Below, in pieces: positions 35,545-43,665 of a stretch of 64,000 bases of DNA. Numbering within the stretch: position 1 is the stretch's first letter; every line of letters starts with the position of its first letter. The position numbers were made by a program, and so were the translations under genes. Source of the stretch: Desulfurivibrio sp044068625 (GTDB lineage: Bacteria; Desulfobacterota; Desulfobulbia; Desulfobulbales; Desulfurivibrionaceae); the NCBI RefSeq assembly GCF_044068625.1, contig NZ_JBIPKH010000015.1, positions 1-64,000 of the forward strand. The letters are read 5' to 3'. Below the pieces are notes generated by a model, which was given only the letters and a program-made list of their open reading frames with translations, was not told the origin of the DNA and made no database searches.

Positions 35545-35630
35545 GCCGGGGGCGAAACCCGGCTGGGGATATAAAAGATGAGGGGATTTCCCTAAATGGT
35601 GGCGGCAGAGGCCGGGTTGGCCTGGCCGCC
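35545..35630 (+). promoter_or_regulatory. structured 5' leader of the pilin mRNA
   Basis: Two hairpins follow the predicted transcription start. GCCGGG/CCCGGC spans 35545-35563. A strong stem, GGCGGC-AGGCC with GGCCT-GCCGCC, spans 35601-35630. The second ends about 20 bases before the GGAGG ribosome site, so it might stabilise the message or influence translation. I did not match it to a known riboswitch. Confidence 0.45.
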
Positions 35631-35662
35631 GAAAAAAGAATGAAAGAATGGAGGAAAAGCCA

Positions 35663-36319
35663 ATGTTACAGACCATGCATCAGAAAGGACAAAAGGGTTT
35701 TACCCTGGTGGAGTTGATGATCGTAGTAGCGATCATCGGCATCCTGGCGGCCATCGCCATCCCCCAGTTCGCCCAGTACCGGATCCGGGGTTTCAACTCC
35801 TCGGCCATGAGCGACCTGCGTAACCTCAACACCTCCCAGGCGGCCTTCTACACCGACTGGAACCAGTACGGCTATACGGTTAACCATGATGCTAATGGTG
35901 ATCCCTCTCCGGCGTTAAACGATCGGGGAAGTGACAGCGTGGTTGCCGCAAACGCTGGCGGTGGTACTAACCCGGCTGGTGTTTTGTGGAGCGGTGAGAT
36001 GGGCACCTTTACATCTGCGATCGGCGCATTCATCAGGATGGATCAAAGGTCGCAGGGCATCGTGATGGGCAGCAATGTCCAGATTTTTGCCCATACTTCC
36101 GAGGGCACTAATGCCGGTGAGGGTGTTACTTTCATTGCGGCGGCAAAACACTATCAAGGCGATTCCGTTTACGCGATCGACGCCGACTCTTCAGCCATGT
36201 ACCGCGACGATGACACTCTGGATCCCGGCGAGCACCTCGACCCGACGATGGTGCCCGGCGCTGCAGCAATTGACACCGATAACAATCTTGATGGTCATGG
36301 CAAATTTGTGGCTCTCTAA
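35663..36319 (+). CDS. type IV pilin (major-pilin-like)
   Basis: 218 residues from ATG 35663, with GGAGG eight bases upstream. The leader MLQTMHQKGQKG is followed by FTLVELMIVVAIIGILAAIA, the PilA-type cleavage site and helix with Glu-5, then PQFAQYRIRGFNSSAMSDLRN. The globular domain is acidic and Asp-rich toward the end (DADSSAMYRDDD, DTDNNLDGHG), a possible metal-binding surface. It has its own sigma-54 promoter and terminator and is transcribed opposite to the minor-pilin operon, so it is probably the main structural subunit or a pseudopilin. The assignment as PilA itself is not certain. Confidence 0.85.
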   Translation: MLQTMHQKGQKGFTLVELMIVVAIIGILAAIAIPQFAQYRIRGFNSSAMSDLRNLNTSQAAFYTDWNQYGYTVNHDANGDPSPALNDRGSDSVVAANAGGGTNPAGVLWSGEMGTFTSAIGAFIRMDQRSQGIVMGSNVQIFAHTSEGTNAGEGVTFIAAAKHYQGDSVYAIDADSSAMYRDDDTLDPGEHLDPTMVPGAAAIDTDNNLDGHGKFVAL

Positions 36320-36349
36320 AGGGCCAAATGGGGCCAAAAGAGGAGAAGG

Positions 36350-36450
36350 GAAATGGAGGGAAATGGGGTCAGACACCATTTCCCCCATTTTCCCTCGACT
36401 AAAATAAGCACTGCTTAATCTCGCCCCCGGTTGGTCAACCAATCGGGGGC
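36350..36450. repeat. direct repeat copy 1 around higBA
   Basis: About 100 bp with AAATGGGGTCA-type sequence followed by CACTGCTTAATCTCGCCCCC and its hairpin. It matches copy 2 at 37210-37302; the last 49 bp are nearly identical. The two copies flank the HigBA genes. AATGGGGTCAGAC also occurs once more near 38096-38108. Confidence 0.65.
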
Positions 36451-36462
36451 GCGCTTTTTTTT
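36421..36462 (+). terminator. intrinsic terminator after pilin gene
   Basis: CGCCCCCG-TTGG pairs with CCAA-CGGGGGCG, followed by GCGC and a run of eight T. It lies about 100 bp downstream of the pilin stop. The same hairpin in copy 2 (about 37273-37302) lacks the T-run. Confidence 0.8.
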
Positions 36463-36523
36463 GGGCCAATTGGGGTCACCAATTTCGTTCACGCCCCCCA
36501 ATTTACGCCTCTGCCCTCCCCCG

Positions 36524-36829
36524 TCAGGCGGCCTTGGCCAACGGCTGAACTTCTTGCCTGATCCGCTTGCCGTCTTCCAACTCAGCCCGTTTCAAGTCGA
36601 AAGAAGTTTGCAGGTTCAGCCAGAACTGGGCGGTGGTGCCGAAATAACGGGCCAGGCGAATGGCGGTGTCGGGGGTAATGGCCCGGCGCTCCCTCACGAT
36701 GTCATTGATCCGGGGGGCGTTGATGCGCAAAGCCGTTGCCAGGGCACTGGCGCTGAGTCCCAAGGGAACCATGAACTCTTCCCGCAGAATTTCGCCGGGA
36801 TGAATCGGCCGCATTTTGTTGGTAGCCAT
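36524..36829 (-). CDS. higA: HigA family antitoxin
   Basis: 101 residues from ATG 36829 (GAGGA upstream). It begins MATNKMRPIHPGEILREEFM, the HigA signature, followed by a helix-turn-helix (LSASALATALRINAPRINDIV). The downstream FGTTAQFWLNLQTSFDL segment is typical of the family. It neutralises the HigB ribonuclease encoded just upstream and represses the pair's promoter. The gene order toxin-then-antitoxin is normal for higBA. Confidence 0.93.
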   Translation of the reverse strand: MATNKMRPIHPGEILREEFMVPLGLSASALATALRINAPRINDIVRERRAITPDTAIRLARYFGTTAQFWLNLQTSFDLKRAELEDGKRIRQEVQPLAKAA

Positions 36830-36846
36830 TATTTTTTCCTCTTGTT

Positions 36847-37128
36847 TCAATGGTAATCGGTGATTTCTACCAGTTCCGGTCCGGCCGGAGTCCAGACAAA
36901 GCATATCCGCCATTGCCGGTTGATCCGGATGCTGTGCTGGCCGTTACGATCGCCGCCGAGGGCCTCAAGCCGGTTTCCGGGCGGCGAGGCCAGGTCTCGA
37001 AGCTCAACAGCATCGTCCAGCATCTGCAACTTGCGTTGGGCTACGGACTCGAAACCGCGAAACTGCTTCGGTCTTTTGCCCTCATATAGAGCTTCAGTAT
37101 TTTTGCAGGCAAAGGAACGGATGCTCAT
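36847..37128 (-). CDS. higB: HigB family toxin (RelE-like mRNA interferase)
   Basis: 93 residues of the RelE/HigB fold, beginning MSIRSFACKNTEALYEG. Characteristic stretches are RKLQMLDDAVELRDLASPPGN, HSIRINRQWRICFVW and the C-terminal VEITDYH with its conserved terminal Asp-Tyr-His. It degrades mRNA on the ribosome when HigA is lost. No clear ribosome site precedes the ATG. The genes are 17 bp apart. The pair is bracketed by direct repeats (36350-36450 and 37210-37302). Confidence 0.92.
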   Translation of the reverse strand: MSIRSFACKNTEALYEGKRPKQFRGFESVAQRKLQMLDDAVELRDLASPPGNRLEALGGDRNGQHSIRINRQWRICFVWTPAGPELVEITDYH

Positions 37129-37209
37129 GGCAGCATGATATAACGTTACGCGTTAAACAGCAAACGTTTTGTTGCCCATGTTTTTGGTGTGAAATGGGGT
37201 CACCCATTG

Positions 37210-37302
37210 AGGAAAATGGGGTCACCATTTCCCCACCATTTGATCCCGATTGAAATAATCACTGCTTAATCTCGCCCCCGGTTGGTTGACCAGCCGGGGG
37301 CG
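37210..37302. repeat. direct repeat copy 2 around higBA
   Basis: Matches copy 1 (36350-36450). The segment 37254-37302 aligns with 36402-36450 over 49 bp with about five differences, including the paired GCCCCCGG and CCGGGGGC arms. The upstream AAATGGGGTCACC part is related but rearranged. Confidence 0.65.
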
Positions 37303-37372
37303 AAGTTATTGGTGGTAACCATTTTGCCGGCGGGCATTCGGGGTCAGCGCCGCATCCGGTCAGGGAGACGAT

Positions 37373-37759
37373 TTACCAAAAAGTTTCGATCTCAAAGAGG
37401 GCGAAGGCCGGGTCTCGAGTAACCAGCGGGAGGGATTCAATTTCACTTTGGGCGGCCAGCATGCGGTCGAAGGGGTCGCGGTGGGCCAGGTCGTAGCCCC
37501 CGGCAAGCAAACTGTGCAAATAGTTCACCGGCAAATGGATGAAACCGTCGGCGGCCGTTAGCTCTCCGAAGCGATCGGCCGGTTCCGGCAGTTCCGCAAG
37601 TTTGCCGAGCCGCTGCTTGGTGGCGATTTCCCACGCACTGGCGGCACTGACAAAAATCTCATTGCCCTGATCCATGATAGCTGTCCGGGCCACCGGCGAG
37701 AGCCGGGGATCATCGGTGAACCACCACAACAGGGTGTGGGTATCCAGTAACAGTTTCAT
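37373..37759 (-). CDS. vapC: VapC-like PIN-domain ribonuclease toxin
   Basis: 128 residues of the PIN domain family. Acidic active-site residues are seen as LLLDTHTLLWW (Asp-6 region), SAASAWEIATKQRLGKL (Glu near residue 43) and AHRDPFDRMLAAQ (Asp near 91-94), with LVTRDPAF following. This subgroup cleaves tRNA or rRNA when unrestrained. Its ATG overlaps the antitoxin stop (ATGA). Full length with all catalytic acids. Confidence 0.92.
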   Translation of the reverse strand: MKLLLDTHTLLWWFTDDPRLSPVARTAIMDQGNEIFVSAASAWEIATKQRLGKLAELPEPADRFGELTAADGFIHLPVNYLHSLLAGGYDLAHRDPFDRMLAAQSEIESLPLVTRDPAFALFEIETFW

Positions 37760-37989
37760 TTTCCCTCCCAGGCAGCCAGTTCCGCATCGGGCAAAGGCTC
37801 GAAAAAAGCCGCGCCGACCCTGCCTTTCAGGCGCCCGGGGCGCCGTTTACCCGAGTCGGGTGCCAATGGAACCAGGCGAGCATAGGGTTTGCCCGACTTG
37901 GCCAGAATAATCTCCTGGCCGGCATGGGCCTTTTCCAGCAACCGGGAAAAATGGGTTTTCGCCTCATGAACATTGACCATGGTTGCCAT
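37756..37989 (-). CDS. vapB: Phd/YefM-type antitoxin
   Basis: 77 residues with the Phd/YefM signature VNVHEAKTHFSRLLEKA and EIILAKSGKPYARLVPL. The N-terminal half binds DNA and the C-terminal half, rich in acidic residues after GAAFFEPLPDAEL, wraps the PIN toxin. ATG 37989 has AAAGGGG six bases upstream. It precedes and overlaps the toxin gene by four bases. Confidence 0.9.
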   Translation of the reverse strand: MATMVNVHEAKTHFSRLLEKAHAGQEIILAKSGKPYARLVPLAPDSGKRRPGRLKGRVGAAFFEPLPDAELAAWEGK

Positions 37990-38120
37990 AGTGAACCCCT
38001 TTACGGAATTTTTTTAAAAGTGGACCAAGTTTCATGACTAAGTCTAGCGGGATGCAGAGCCATGATCAAGAAAAAAGTGAAAAATGAAGAGTGAAAAATG
38101 GGGTCAGACTCCTTTTACGA

Positions 38121-38146
38121 GGCGGCGGCCGATGATGGGCCGCCGC
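38121..38146. repeat. GC-rich hairpin downstream of hipA
   Basis: GGCGGCGGCC and GGCCGCCGCC flank GATGATG in a ten-base stem. It lies about 60 bp beyond the hipA stop. No strong T-run follows on the minus strand, so termination is uncertain. AATGGGGTCAGAC directly upstream matches the repeat near higBA, suggesting a dispersed REP-like element. Confidence 0.45.
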
Positions 38147-38204
38147 CCCTCTTCGTTTGTCCTTTTTGTTCTACATTCATCCGCCCTAAAGCCCGGGGTG
38201 GATA

Positions 38205-39440
38205 TCAACTTTGGGCAAAACCCAAGGCTGCCGCAATTCGTTCCCGCCCGGCTCGACTCACGCCGGCCCGGTCGGCATGGGCATGCCAGCCTGCGACCGC
38301 CTCGCGAACCTGTTCCCTGATGTCTGCGGCTTCTTTCTCATCCAGTCCGGCCTCATCTGCCAGTTTCCGCATCTGCTCCCGGCCGGGATTGCGCCCTTCG
38401 CCGGCCAGGGTCATGGTATGTTCGCCGCCGGCACCGGCAGCGAACACCAGATCGTAAGCCGGTGTCAGTTGCCACTCGGCACTGGTGTCATCCATGATGA
38501 AAGCGAAGTTTTTCACGTGATCGTCCCGGTTGTGGGCCAACACGTTGAAGACCATCCGGCGGAAAGCTTGGGCAACCTGGCGGTGATCACGGGTCAGCAG
38601 CGACGTGGCCTTGAGCAGATCGCGGTAGTCCACGGAAGGAATCCTGAAGTTGGCCTGGATCAGGTTACCGAAAGTATGCACGTGAAAGCGGCGATTAAGG
38701 TGGCGATCAAATCGCAGGCAACCGAAAAAGCGATCGCCCTCGCGGGTGACAAAAAGGCGCGTTGGGGGCAAGTCGATGCCGGCGGCGGCGGCCATGAGGG
38801 AGTAGGCGTATTCGATTGCTCCGGCATCGGTGTCACCGTAACGGGCCGCAAACTTGATGATCCAGGGCTCAAACCCCGCGGGCAATTGATCGTTGTCCCC
38901 GGCGATGATTTGGTCGCGCGCAGGATCAAAACCGACCAGAACTTTAGGCCGCGCCCCGCCGGGTGAGCCGCCGGCCCGCAGAAGTTGCGGGAGCACCTCC
39001 ACCGTTTCGCCATGCAGCACATCCTCGGCATGGCGGGCCAGCCGGTGAAGATCGAAAGTTTCCGGCGCAACTTCAGGCTGTAATGCAGACGGATGGTAGG
39101 TCAAGGCGCCCATGGTGCGGGTGCCCAACCAGGCCAGCCGATCCAGTGCGCTGAAGCTGTCCGGGTTCATGCCGGAAGCCCGGAAGTGGCGATCCATCAG
39201 CAACAGCCCCCAGCCATCGGGCAAGGAGTCATCAAACAGGCCCGGCAGGGGGCCGAAACGAAAGTCTGTATGCTCGAACAGGCCGGTGGCAAAAGGGAGC
39301 CGGAAGGGGGAAAGATTCAGGCCGGTGGCCAAAAACTCCGGAGCATATTCAAAATAAACCCGGTTACGCGCTTCGGCCAGGAAGCCGACCACCGACTCAT
39401 CCCCGATGGTGCGGGTAAAGCGGACTTCAAGTTTTTTCAC
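38205..39440 (-). CDS. hipA: HipA family serine/threonine kinase toxin
   Basis: 411 residues. An N-terminal HipA_N domain with LPDGWGLLLMDRHF is followed by the kinase core: SPGGARPKVLV (loop binding ATP, about residue 158), FAARYGDTD, the catalytic loop VLAHNRDDHVKNFAF (about 298) and YDLVFAAG. HipA-type kinases phosphorylate targets such as aminoacyl-tRNA synthetases and slow growth. It begins GTGA over the hipB stop. Motifs are intact. Confidence 0.92.
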   Translation of the reverse strand: MKKLEVRFTRTIGDESVVGFLAEARNRVYFEYAPEFLATGLNLSPFRLPFATGLFEHTDFRFGPLPGLFDDSLPDGWGLLLMDRHFRASGMNPDSFSALDRLAWLGTRTMGALTYHPSALQPEVAPETFDLHRLARHAEDVLHGETVEVLPQLLRAGGSPGGARPKVLVGFDPARDQIIAGDNDQLPAGFEPWIIKFAARYGDTDAGAIEYAYSLMAAAAGIDLPPTRLFVTREGDRFFGCLRFDRHLNRRFHVHTFGNLIQANFRIPSVDYRDLLKATSLLTRDHRQVAQAFRRMVFNVLAHNRDDHVKNFAFIMDDTSAEWQLTPAYDLVFAAGAGGEHTMTLAGEGRNPGREQMRKLADEAGLDEKEAADIREQVREAVAGWHAHADRAGVSRAGRERIAAALGFAQS

Positions 39441-39748
39441 ACCCGGCCTCTTTTGGGCAAAGGTTTTGCGGCCCGGCGTTCAAGTTCGGCGATCCCGGCA
39501 GCCGGCGGCAACTGCAGAATTTCCGCAAAATCATTAAGACGCCCCAAGGCATGGGCAACCCTGAGCACCAGGTCAAAAGAGGCCTTGCCCCGGGTTTCAA
39601 AACGTTTGAGCGAGGCGGCGGAAACTCCAGCCCGCAAAGCCAGGGTTTCCCTGGTCCAGCCTTTAAATAACCGCAGTTCCCGCAAACGCCGGGCCAACGA
39701 TAAACCCATTTCCCGGGGGGTGGTTAATGTAAGAAGTTTCGGCTCCAT
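39437..39748 (-). CDS. hipB: HipB-like XRE antitoxin
   Basis: 103 residues with a helix-turn-helix WTRETLALRAGVSAASLKRFE near residues 35-55. It is followed by a helix-rich tail ending in RRAAKPLPKRGRV. It is the DNA-binding antitoxin and autorepressor partner of HipA, ending four bases into that gene. The upstream region is AT-rich, fitting a promoter. The exact start is uncertain, since there is no clear ribosome site. Confidence 0.87.
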   Translation of the reverse strand: MEPKLLTLTTPREMGLSLARRLRELRLFKGWTRETLALRAGVSAASLKRFETRGKASFDLVLRVAHALGRLNDFAEILQLPPAAGIAELERRAAKPLPKRGRV

Positions 39749-39926
39749 TTTTTTTGATTGTACCGAACAAGATAAAAATAGGCAATATTTTAACTATAAC
39801 ACCACAAACAGATCATTTATAGGCAACATATTACCCGCTGTCTTTGTGGTCGTTGGGGGGCACCTCCAGCAGGGGGCAAATCTTTATCCGTGACACCACC
39901 CGCCTGCCCCCCTGTCGCGGAGAATC

Positions 39927-40967
39927 TTGCCCGTCGGCAAAACCACCTTGGCCAAGGATATTTTGCGGGATCAGTCCGGTTATCTGAACTGGGATATCGC
40001 CGAAGATCGGGAGAGAATTCTGCGCCGGGAATTGCCTCCGGCTCCGTTGCTGGTTTTTGACGAAATTCACAAGTATCGCAATTGGCGAAACTATCTTAAG
40101 GGTTTATATGACCGGTCTCCCCGTGATTCGCAAATTCTGGTAACCGGCAGCGCCCGCCTCGATTATTACCGGCACGGCGGGGATTCCCTGCAGGGACGCT
40201 ACCACTATCTGCGCCTTTTTCCTTTATCCTGCGCGGAACTGGGCATAACCACCACCGCGGATATGCAGGAGCTTTTGCATCTCGGCGGTTTTCCGGAGCC
40301 TTTTTTTGCCTCTTCCGAGGTGGAATCCCGCCGCTGGTCGCGGGAGTACCGGCGCCGCCTCATCGAAGAAGATCTGGCCTCCCTGGAAAGGGTGCATGAC
40401 CTGGGAACCCTGGAACTGCTGCTGCTGCGGCTGCCGGATCTGGTGGGCTCCCCCCTTTCCATCAACGCCCAGCGGGAGGATCTGCAGGCAGCCCACAAAA
40501 CCGTGGCCAACTGGTTGCGGATTCTGGAGCGCCTCTACGCGATTTTCCGACTTTCCCCCTTCGGAGCGCCCCGGATCAGGGCCGTAAAAAAAGAGCAGAA
40601 ACACTACCACTTTGACTGGACCCTGGTTAAAGAGCCGGGAGCCCGATTTGAAAACATGGTCGCCCTCCATCTTCTCAAATGGACCGCCTTTAGAGAGGAT
40701 ACCTTGGGCCTGGATGTCGAATTGCGTTATTTCCGGGATATCGACGGTCGGGAGGTGGATTTCGTGCTTCTGGAAGATGGAAAGCCGACTACCCTGGTGG
40801 AATGCAAAACCGGCGGCGGTCCGCCCGGCAAGGGCCTGAAATATCTCCGGGCCAGGTTCCCCCATTGCCGGGCGCTGCAAATCAGCGCCGCCGACGACCG
40901 CGATTTCGTGACGCCGGAAGGGATCAGGGTCATGCCGGCCCCGGCTTTTCTGGCCGAACTGGTCTGA
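39927..40967 (+). pseudogene. 5'-truncated DUF4143 AAA ATPase
   Basis: The reading frame encodes most of a DUF4143 ATPase: VGKTTLAKDIL, FDEIHKYRNW, LVTGSARLDYYR, LGGFPEPFF and the C-terminal DGREVDFVLLEDGKP with VECKTGGG. The N-terminal beta strand and the start of the usual Walker A (GPRQVGKTT) are missing; only PVGKTT remains, and the first available start is a TTG at 39927. Because the P-loop is broken, it is probably inactive. Homologues normally begin about 30 residues earlier. It follows hipBA in the opposite direction, with an AT-rich gap. Confidence 0.7.
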
Positions 40968-41120
40968 GCGGGGAGCCGCCGGTTTTTCTTTGTTCAGAGG
41001 AGGCTTGTCTTTTTGCGCAGGCCGGTTCCGACCACTACCCGATTGACGGAGTGGTTCGCGGCCACTATATTGAGCCGACACCATGAAAAAACTCCACCCA
41101 TAGCGGGAGCCGCCTGAACC

Positions 41121-41876
41121 ATGATTATATTCAGCGATATTGTCAAAACCTATGCCAAGGAGCTGGGCCAGCGGGCCAAACGGGCCCTGAGCGGGGTTTC
41201 CTTTTCCCTGGCCCCCGGGGAAACCCTGGGGCTGGTGGGGGCCAACGGGGCGGGTAAAAGTACCTGCATCAAGCTGCTGCTCGATTTTATCCGGCCGGAT
41301 CTGGGCGCCATAACCCTGCTGGGCTCCACCCCCAAGGATCCGGCGGTGCGGCTGCGGATCGGCTACCTGCCCGAGACCGCCAATTTCCCCGCCAACCTCA
41401 CCGTCCTCGATATGCTGCGCTTCACCGGGGCCACCTGCCGGCTTTCCGCCGATCAAACCCGGGAGGGCGGTGAAAAATGGCTGCGGCGGCTGGGCCTCTG
41501 GGCCGACCGCAAACGGCCCCTGCGCGATTTTTCCAAGGGGATGCAGCAGCGGGCCAACTTCGCCATCGCCCTGCTCAGCGAGCCGGAACTGCTGATTCTG
41601 GACGAGCCGATGAGCGGCCTGGACCCCATCGGCCGGGCCGATATGCTGGCCCTGATTGGCGAACTCAAGGCCCAGGGCCGCTCCATCCTCTTCTGCTCCC
41701 ACATTCTGGAGGATGTGGACCGGCTGGCCGACCGGGTGCTGGTACTGCATCAAAGCCGCAAGCTGTTTGAGGGCACCCCCCGGGAGCTGGCCCAAAGACG
41801 GCAGTGCGCAGGCTTTACCGAGGCTTATCTCAATCTGGTGCAAGGTCAGGAAGGAGTGGCGAGCCATGGGGCATAA
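41121..41876 (+). CDS. ABC transporter ATP-binding protein
   Basis: 251 residues, with Walker A VGANGAGKSTCIK (about 38-50), the Q-loop region, the signature FSKGMQQRANFAIAL (about 141) and Walker B LLILDEPMSGLDP (about 158), then the switch FCSHILEDVDR. This layout (DrrA/CcmA-like) fits an ABC exporter. It overlaps the permease gene by 11 bases and is followed by a membrane-anchored protein, forming a three-gene operon. Substrate is unknown. Confidence 0.88.
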   Translation: MIIFSDIVKTYAKELGQRAKRALSGVSFSLAPGETLGLVGANGAGKSTCIKLLLDFIRPDLGAITLLGSTPKDPAVRLRIGYLPETANFPANLTVLDMLRFTGATCRLSADQTREGGEKWLRRLGLWADRKRPLRDFSKGMQQRANFAIALLSEPELLILDEPMSGLDPIGRADMLALIGELKAQGRSILFCSHILEDVDRLADRVLVLHQSRKLFEGTPRELAQRRQCAGFTEAYLNLVQGQEGVASHGA

Positions 41877-42690
41877 ACTGAAGCGGATCATGGCGGTGGC
41901 CCGCCTGGTGACCCTGGACGGCCTGCGCCGGCACGCCCTGCTCGGCCTGGTCGCCCTGGCGGTGGCCGCCCAGTTGGGGGCCCTGTTCTTTATCGATTTT
42001 ATCCCCCGGGATATCGGCCGGGCCTCGGCCGACTTTATCCTCTCCACGACCTGGCTGGCCGGGTTCATCTTTCTCTTTTTCCATGGGGTTCAGGTGATCG
42101 CCCTGGACGAGGAGAAGAGAGTGATCTACTCCCTGCTGGCCCGGCCAATCTCCCGGGGCGAGTACGTTCTGGGGGTCTTCGTCGGCCTGGCCTTGCTGCT
42201 GTTGCTGCTCAACCTGCTGCTGGGCAGCCTGGGTTTTGGGGCTCTGTTGCTGATCAAGGGGATGGTTCAGGAGGTCTATTTTGCCCACTTGGGCGGTTTG
42301 GCCTACCTGCTGGCCTGGCTGGGGCTCTATGTCACCCAGTTGTTGCTGCTGGCGGTGATTATGCTCTTTTCCGGCCTGGTGCGCGGCGGTTTTCCGGTGC
42401 TGCTGGTTTCCCTGGCCTATTACGCGATCTGCTCCGGCTTGCCGGTGGTACGGGAGGCGGTTTCCCAGCGGGCGGCCGAGGAAAGCGGGGGGGGGCTTGC
42501 CCTCTTGCTCAAGGGGCTGACCGCCCTGTTTCCCGATTTTTCCCGCCTCGATTTTAAGGACGCGATCACCGTTGCCGACTTCGGGACGGGGGCCGGGCCG
42601 CTGCTGATCGGTTTCGGCCTGACGGCGGCCTATGTGGCCCTGGCCCTGTGGTTGGCCTGCCTGCTCTATCAACGGCGGGATCTGCAATGA
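41866..42690 (+). CDS. ABC exporter permease (ABC-2 type)
   Basis: 274 residues and about six membrane segments, including ALLGLVALAVAAQLGALFF, a Leu-rich helix LALLLLLLNLLLGSLGFGAL and the C-terminal LLIGFGLTAAYVALALW. The cytoplasmic segment ALDEEKRVIYSLLARPISRGEY resembles ABC-2 permeases of gliding/export type. ATG 41866 overlaps the ATPase gene, and the stop overlaps the following gene by four bases. It forms the channel for the ATPase above. Confidence 0.83.
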   Translation: MGHKLKRIMAVARLVTLDGLRRHALLGLVALAVAAQLGALFFIDFIPRDIGRASADFILSTTWLAGFIFLFFHGVQVIALDEEKRVIYSLLARPISRGEYVLGVFVGLALLLLLLNLLLGSLGFGALLLIKGMVQEVYFAHLGGLAYLLAWLGLYVTQLLLLAVIMLFSGLVRGGFPVLLVSLAYYAICSGLPVVREAVSQRAAEESGGGLALLLKGLTALFPDFSRLDFKDAITVADFGTGAGPLLIGFGLTAAYVALALWLACLLYQRRDLQ

Positions 42691-43499
42691 TGGCCAGGGT
42701 CGCCCTCTTTGCCGGGCTGCTCCTCTTTTATCTTTTCACCTTCTGGCAGCAGGAGAAGGGGGTAGCCGCCACGCCGCCGTCACCGACCCACCCCGCTCCG
42801 CCCCTGATCCAGGAGATCGCTTTAGGCTATCTCAAGCAGTTGGGCGGCGAGATTCAATTTATCAAGACCGCGGTTTTTGTCGGGGGCGGGATCACCATGC
42901 GTGACCGGCTGGAGTACGCCCCCCCCCTGGCCGCCCGTTTGACCGCCGCCGCCCATCTCCATCCCCGCTTCATCGACACCTACTACCTGGCCCAGGCGGT
43001 CTTGCCCTATATTCACGATGAGTATGCCGAACTGGCCAACGATATCCATCGGCGGGGGATGGCCGTCCTGCCCGACAACTTCGTGCTCCCCTTTTTCGTC
43101 GGCTTCAACCATTTTTACCACCTGAAGGACCCCGGCCAGGGGGCCGGCTATCTCCATCAGGCGGGGCAGAAGCCCGGGGCGCCGGTCTGGTTCGGCCATC
43201 TGGCCGCCACTTTGGCCGGGGAGGGGGGCGATATTTACGGCGGTCTGTTCTGGCTGCGGGCCATGCTGGCCGCCGAAGAGGATGAGCTGATGCAGGAGCG
43301 TTATCGTCACAGCATCAGCATGTTCGAGCGGGCGGTAACGGTGCAGGAAGCGGTGCTGGCCTACAAGGCCGAGCGGGCCGAATACCCCTCGACCCTGACG
43401 GAGCTGGCGCCGGACTATCTGCCGGCCTTGCCGGAGTTCGACCCCCCCTTTGAGTTGAGCTGGCAGCCCCCGGAGTTGCGCCTGCTGCGGGTCCGCTGA
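42687..43499 (+). CDS. hypothetical membrane-anchored protein in ABC operon
   Basis: 270 residues starting at ATGATG (42687). An N-terminal membrane helix (ALFAGLLLFYLFTFW) is followed by an alpha-helical region with tetratricopeptide-like spacing, including YYLAQAVLPYIHDEYAELAND and AGYLHQAGQKPGAP. A C-terminal segment (EYPSTLTELAPDYLPALP) is seen in similar proteins. It is co-translated with the ABC-2 permease and probably assists the exporter on the outside. I do not recognise a named family. Confidence 0.7.
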   Translation: MMARVALFAGLLLFYLFTFWQQEKGVAATPPSPTHPAPPLIQEIALGYLKQLGGEIQFIKTAVFVGGGITMRDRLEYAPPLAARLTAAAHLHPRFIDTYYLAQAVLPYIHDEYAELANDIHRRGMAVLPDNFVLPFFVGFNHFYHLKDPGQGAGYLHQAGQKPGAPVWFGHLAATLAGEGGDIYGGLFWLRAMLAAEEDELMQERYRHSISMFERAVTVQEAVLAYKAERAEYPSTLTELAPDYLPALPEFDPPFELSWQPPELRLLRVR

Positions 43500-43581
43500 T
43501 TGGCCCCCGCCCCCGGGTCCCGGCGCCTTTTCCCTTGACCCTGGCTGGTTCGGATGCTATTTAGAGCGATTACTGTGCCGT

Positions 43582-43658
43582 CGGGGCGTGGCGCAGCCTG
43601 GTAGCGCGCCTGCCTTGGGAGCAGGAGGCCGGAGGTTCGAATCCTCTCGCCCCGACCA
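43582..43658 (+). tRNA. tRNA-Pro (anticodon UGG)
   Basis: 77 nt with acceptor stem CGGGGCG/CGCCCCG, D-loop GCGCAGCCTGG, anticodon loop CTTGGGA and T-arm GGTTCGAATCC. CCA is encoded at 43656-43658. No repeat of its 3' end was noticed nearby, so there is no sign of an integrated island here. Confidence 0.95.
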
Positions 43659-43665
43659 TTTTTTT

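Noticed and set aside
35525..35662. Possible cyclic-di-GMP riboswitch in the pilin leader
   Set aside because: The conserved GGACGCAAAGC-type core and tetraloop receptor pattern could not be found; only simple hairpins are visible.
43582..43658. tRNA-Pro as an integration site
   Set aside because: No repeated copy of its 3' end or recombinase gene in the neighbourhood.
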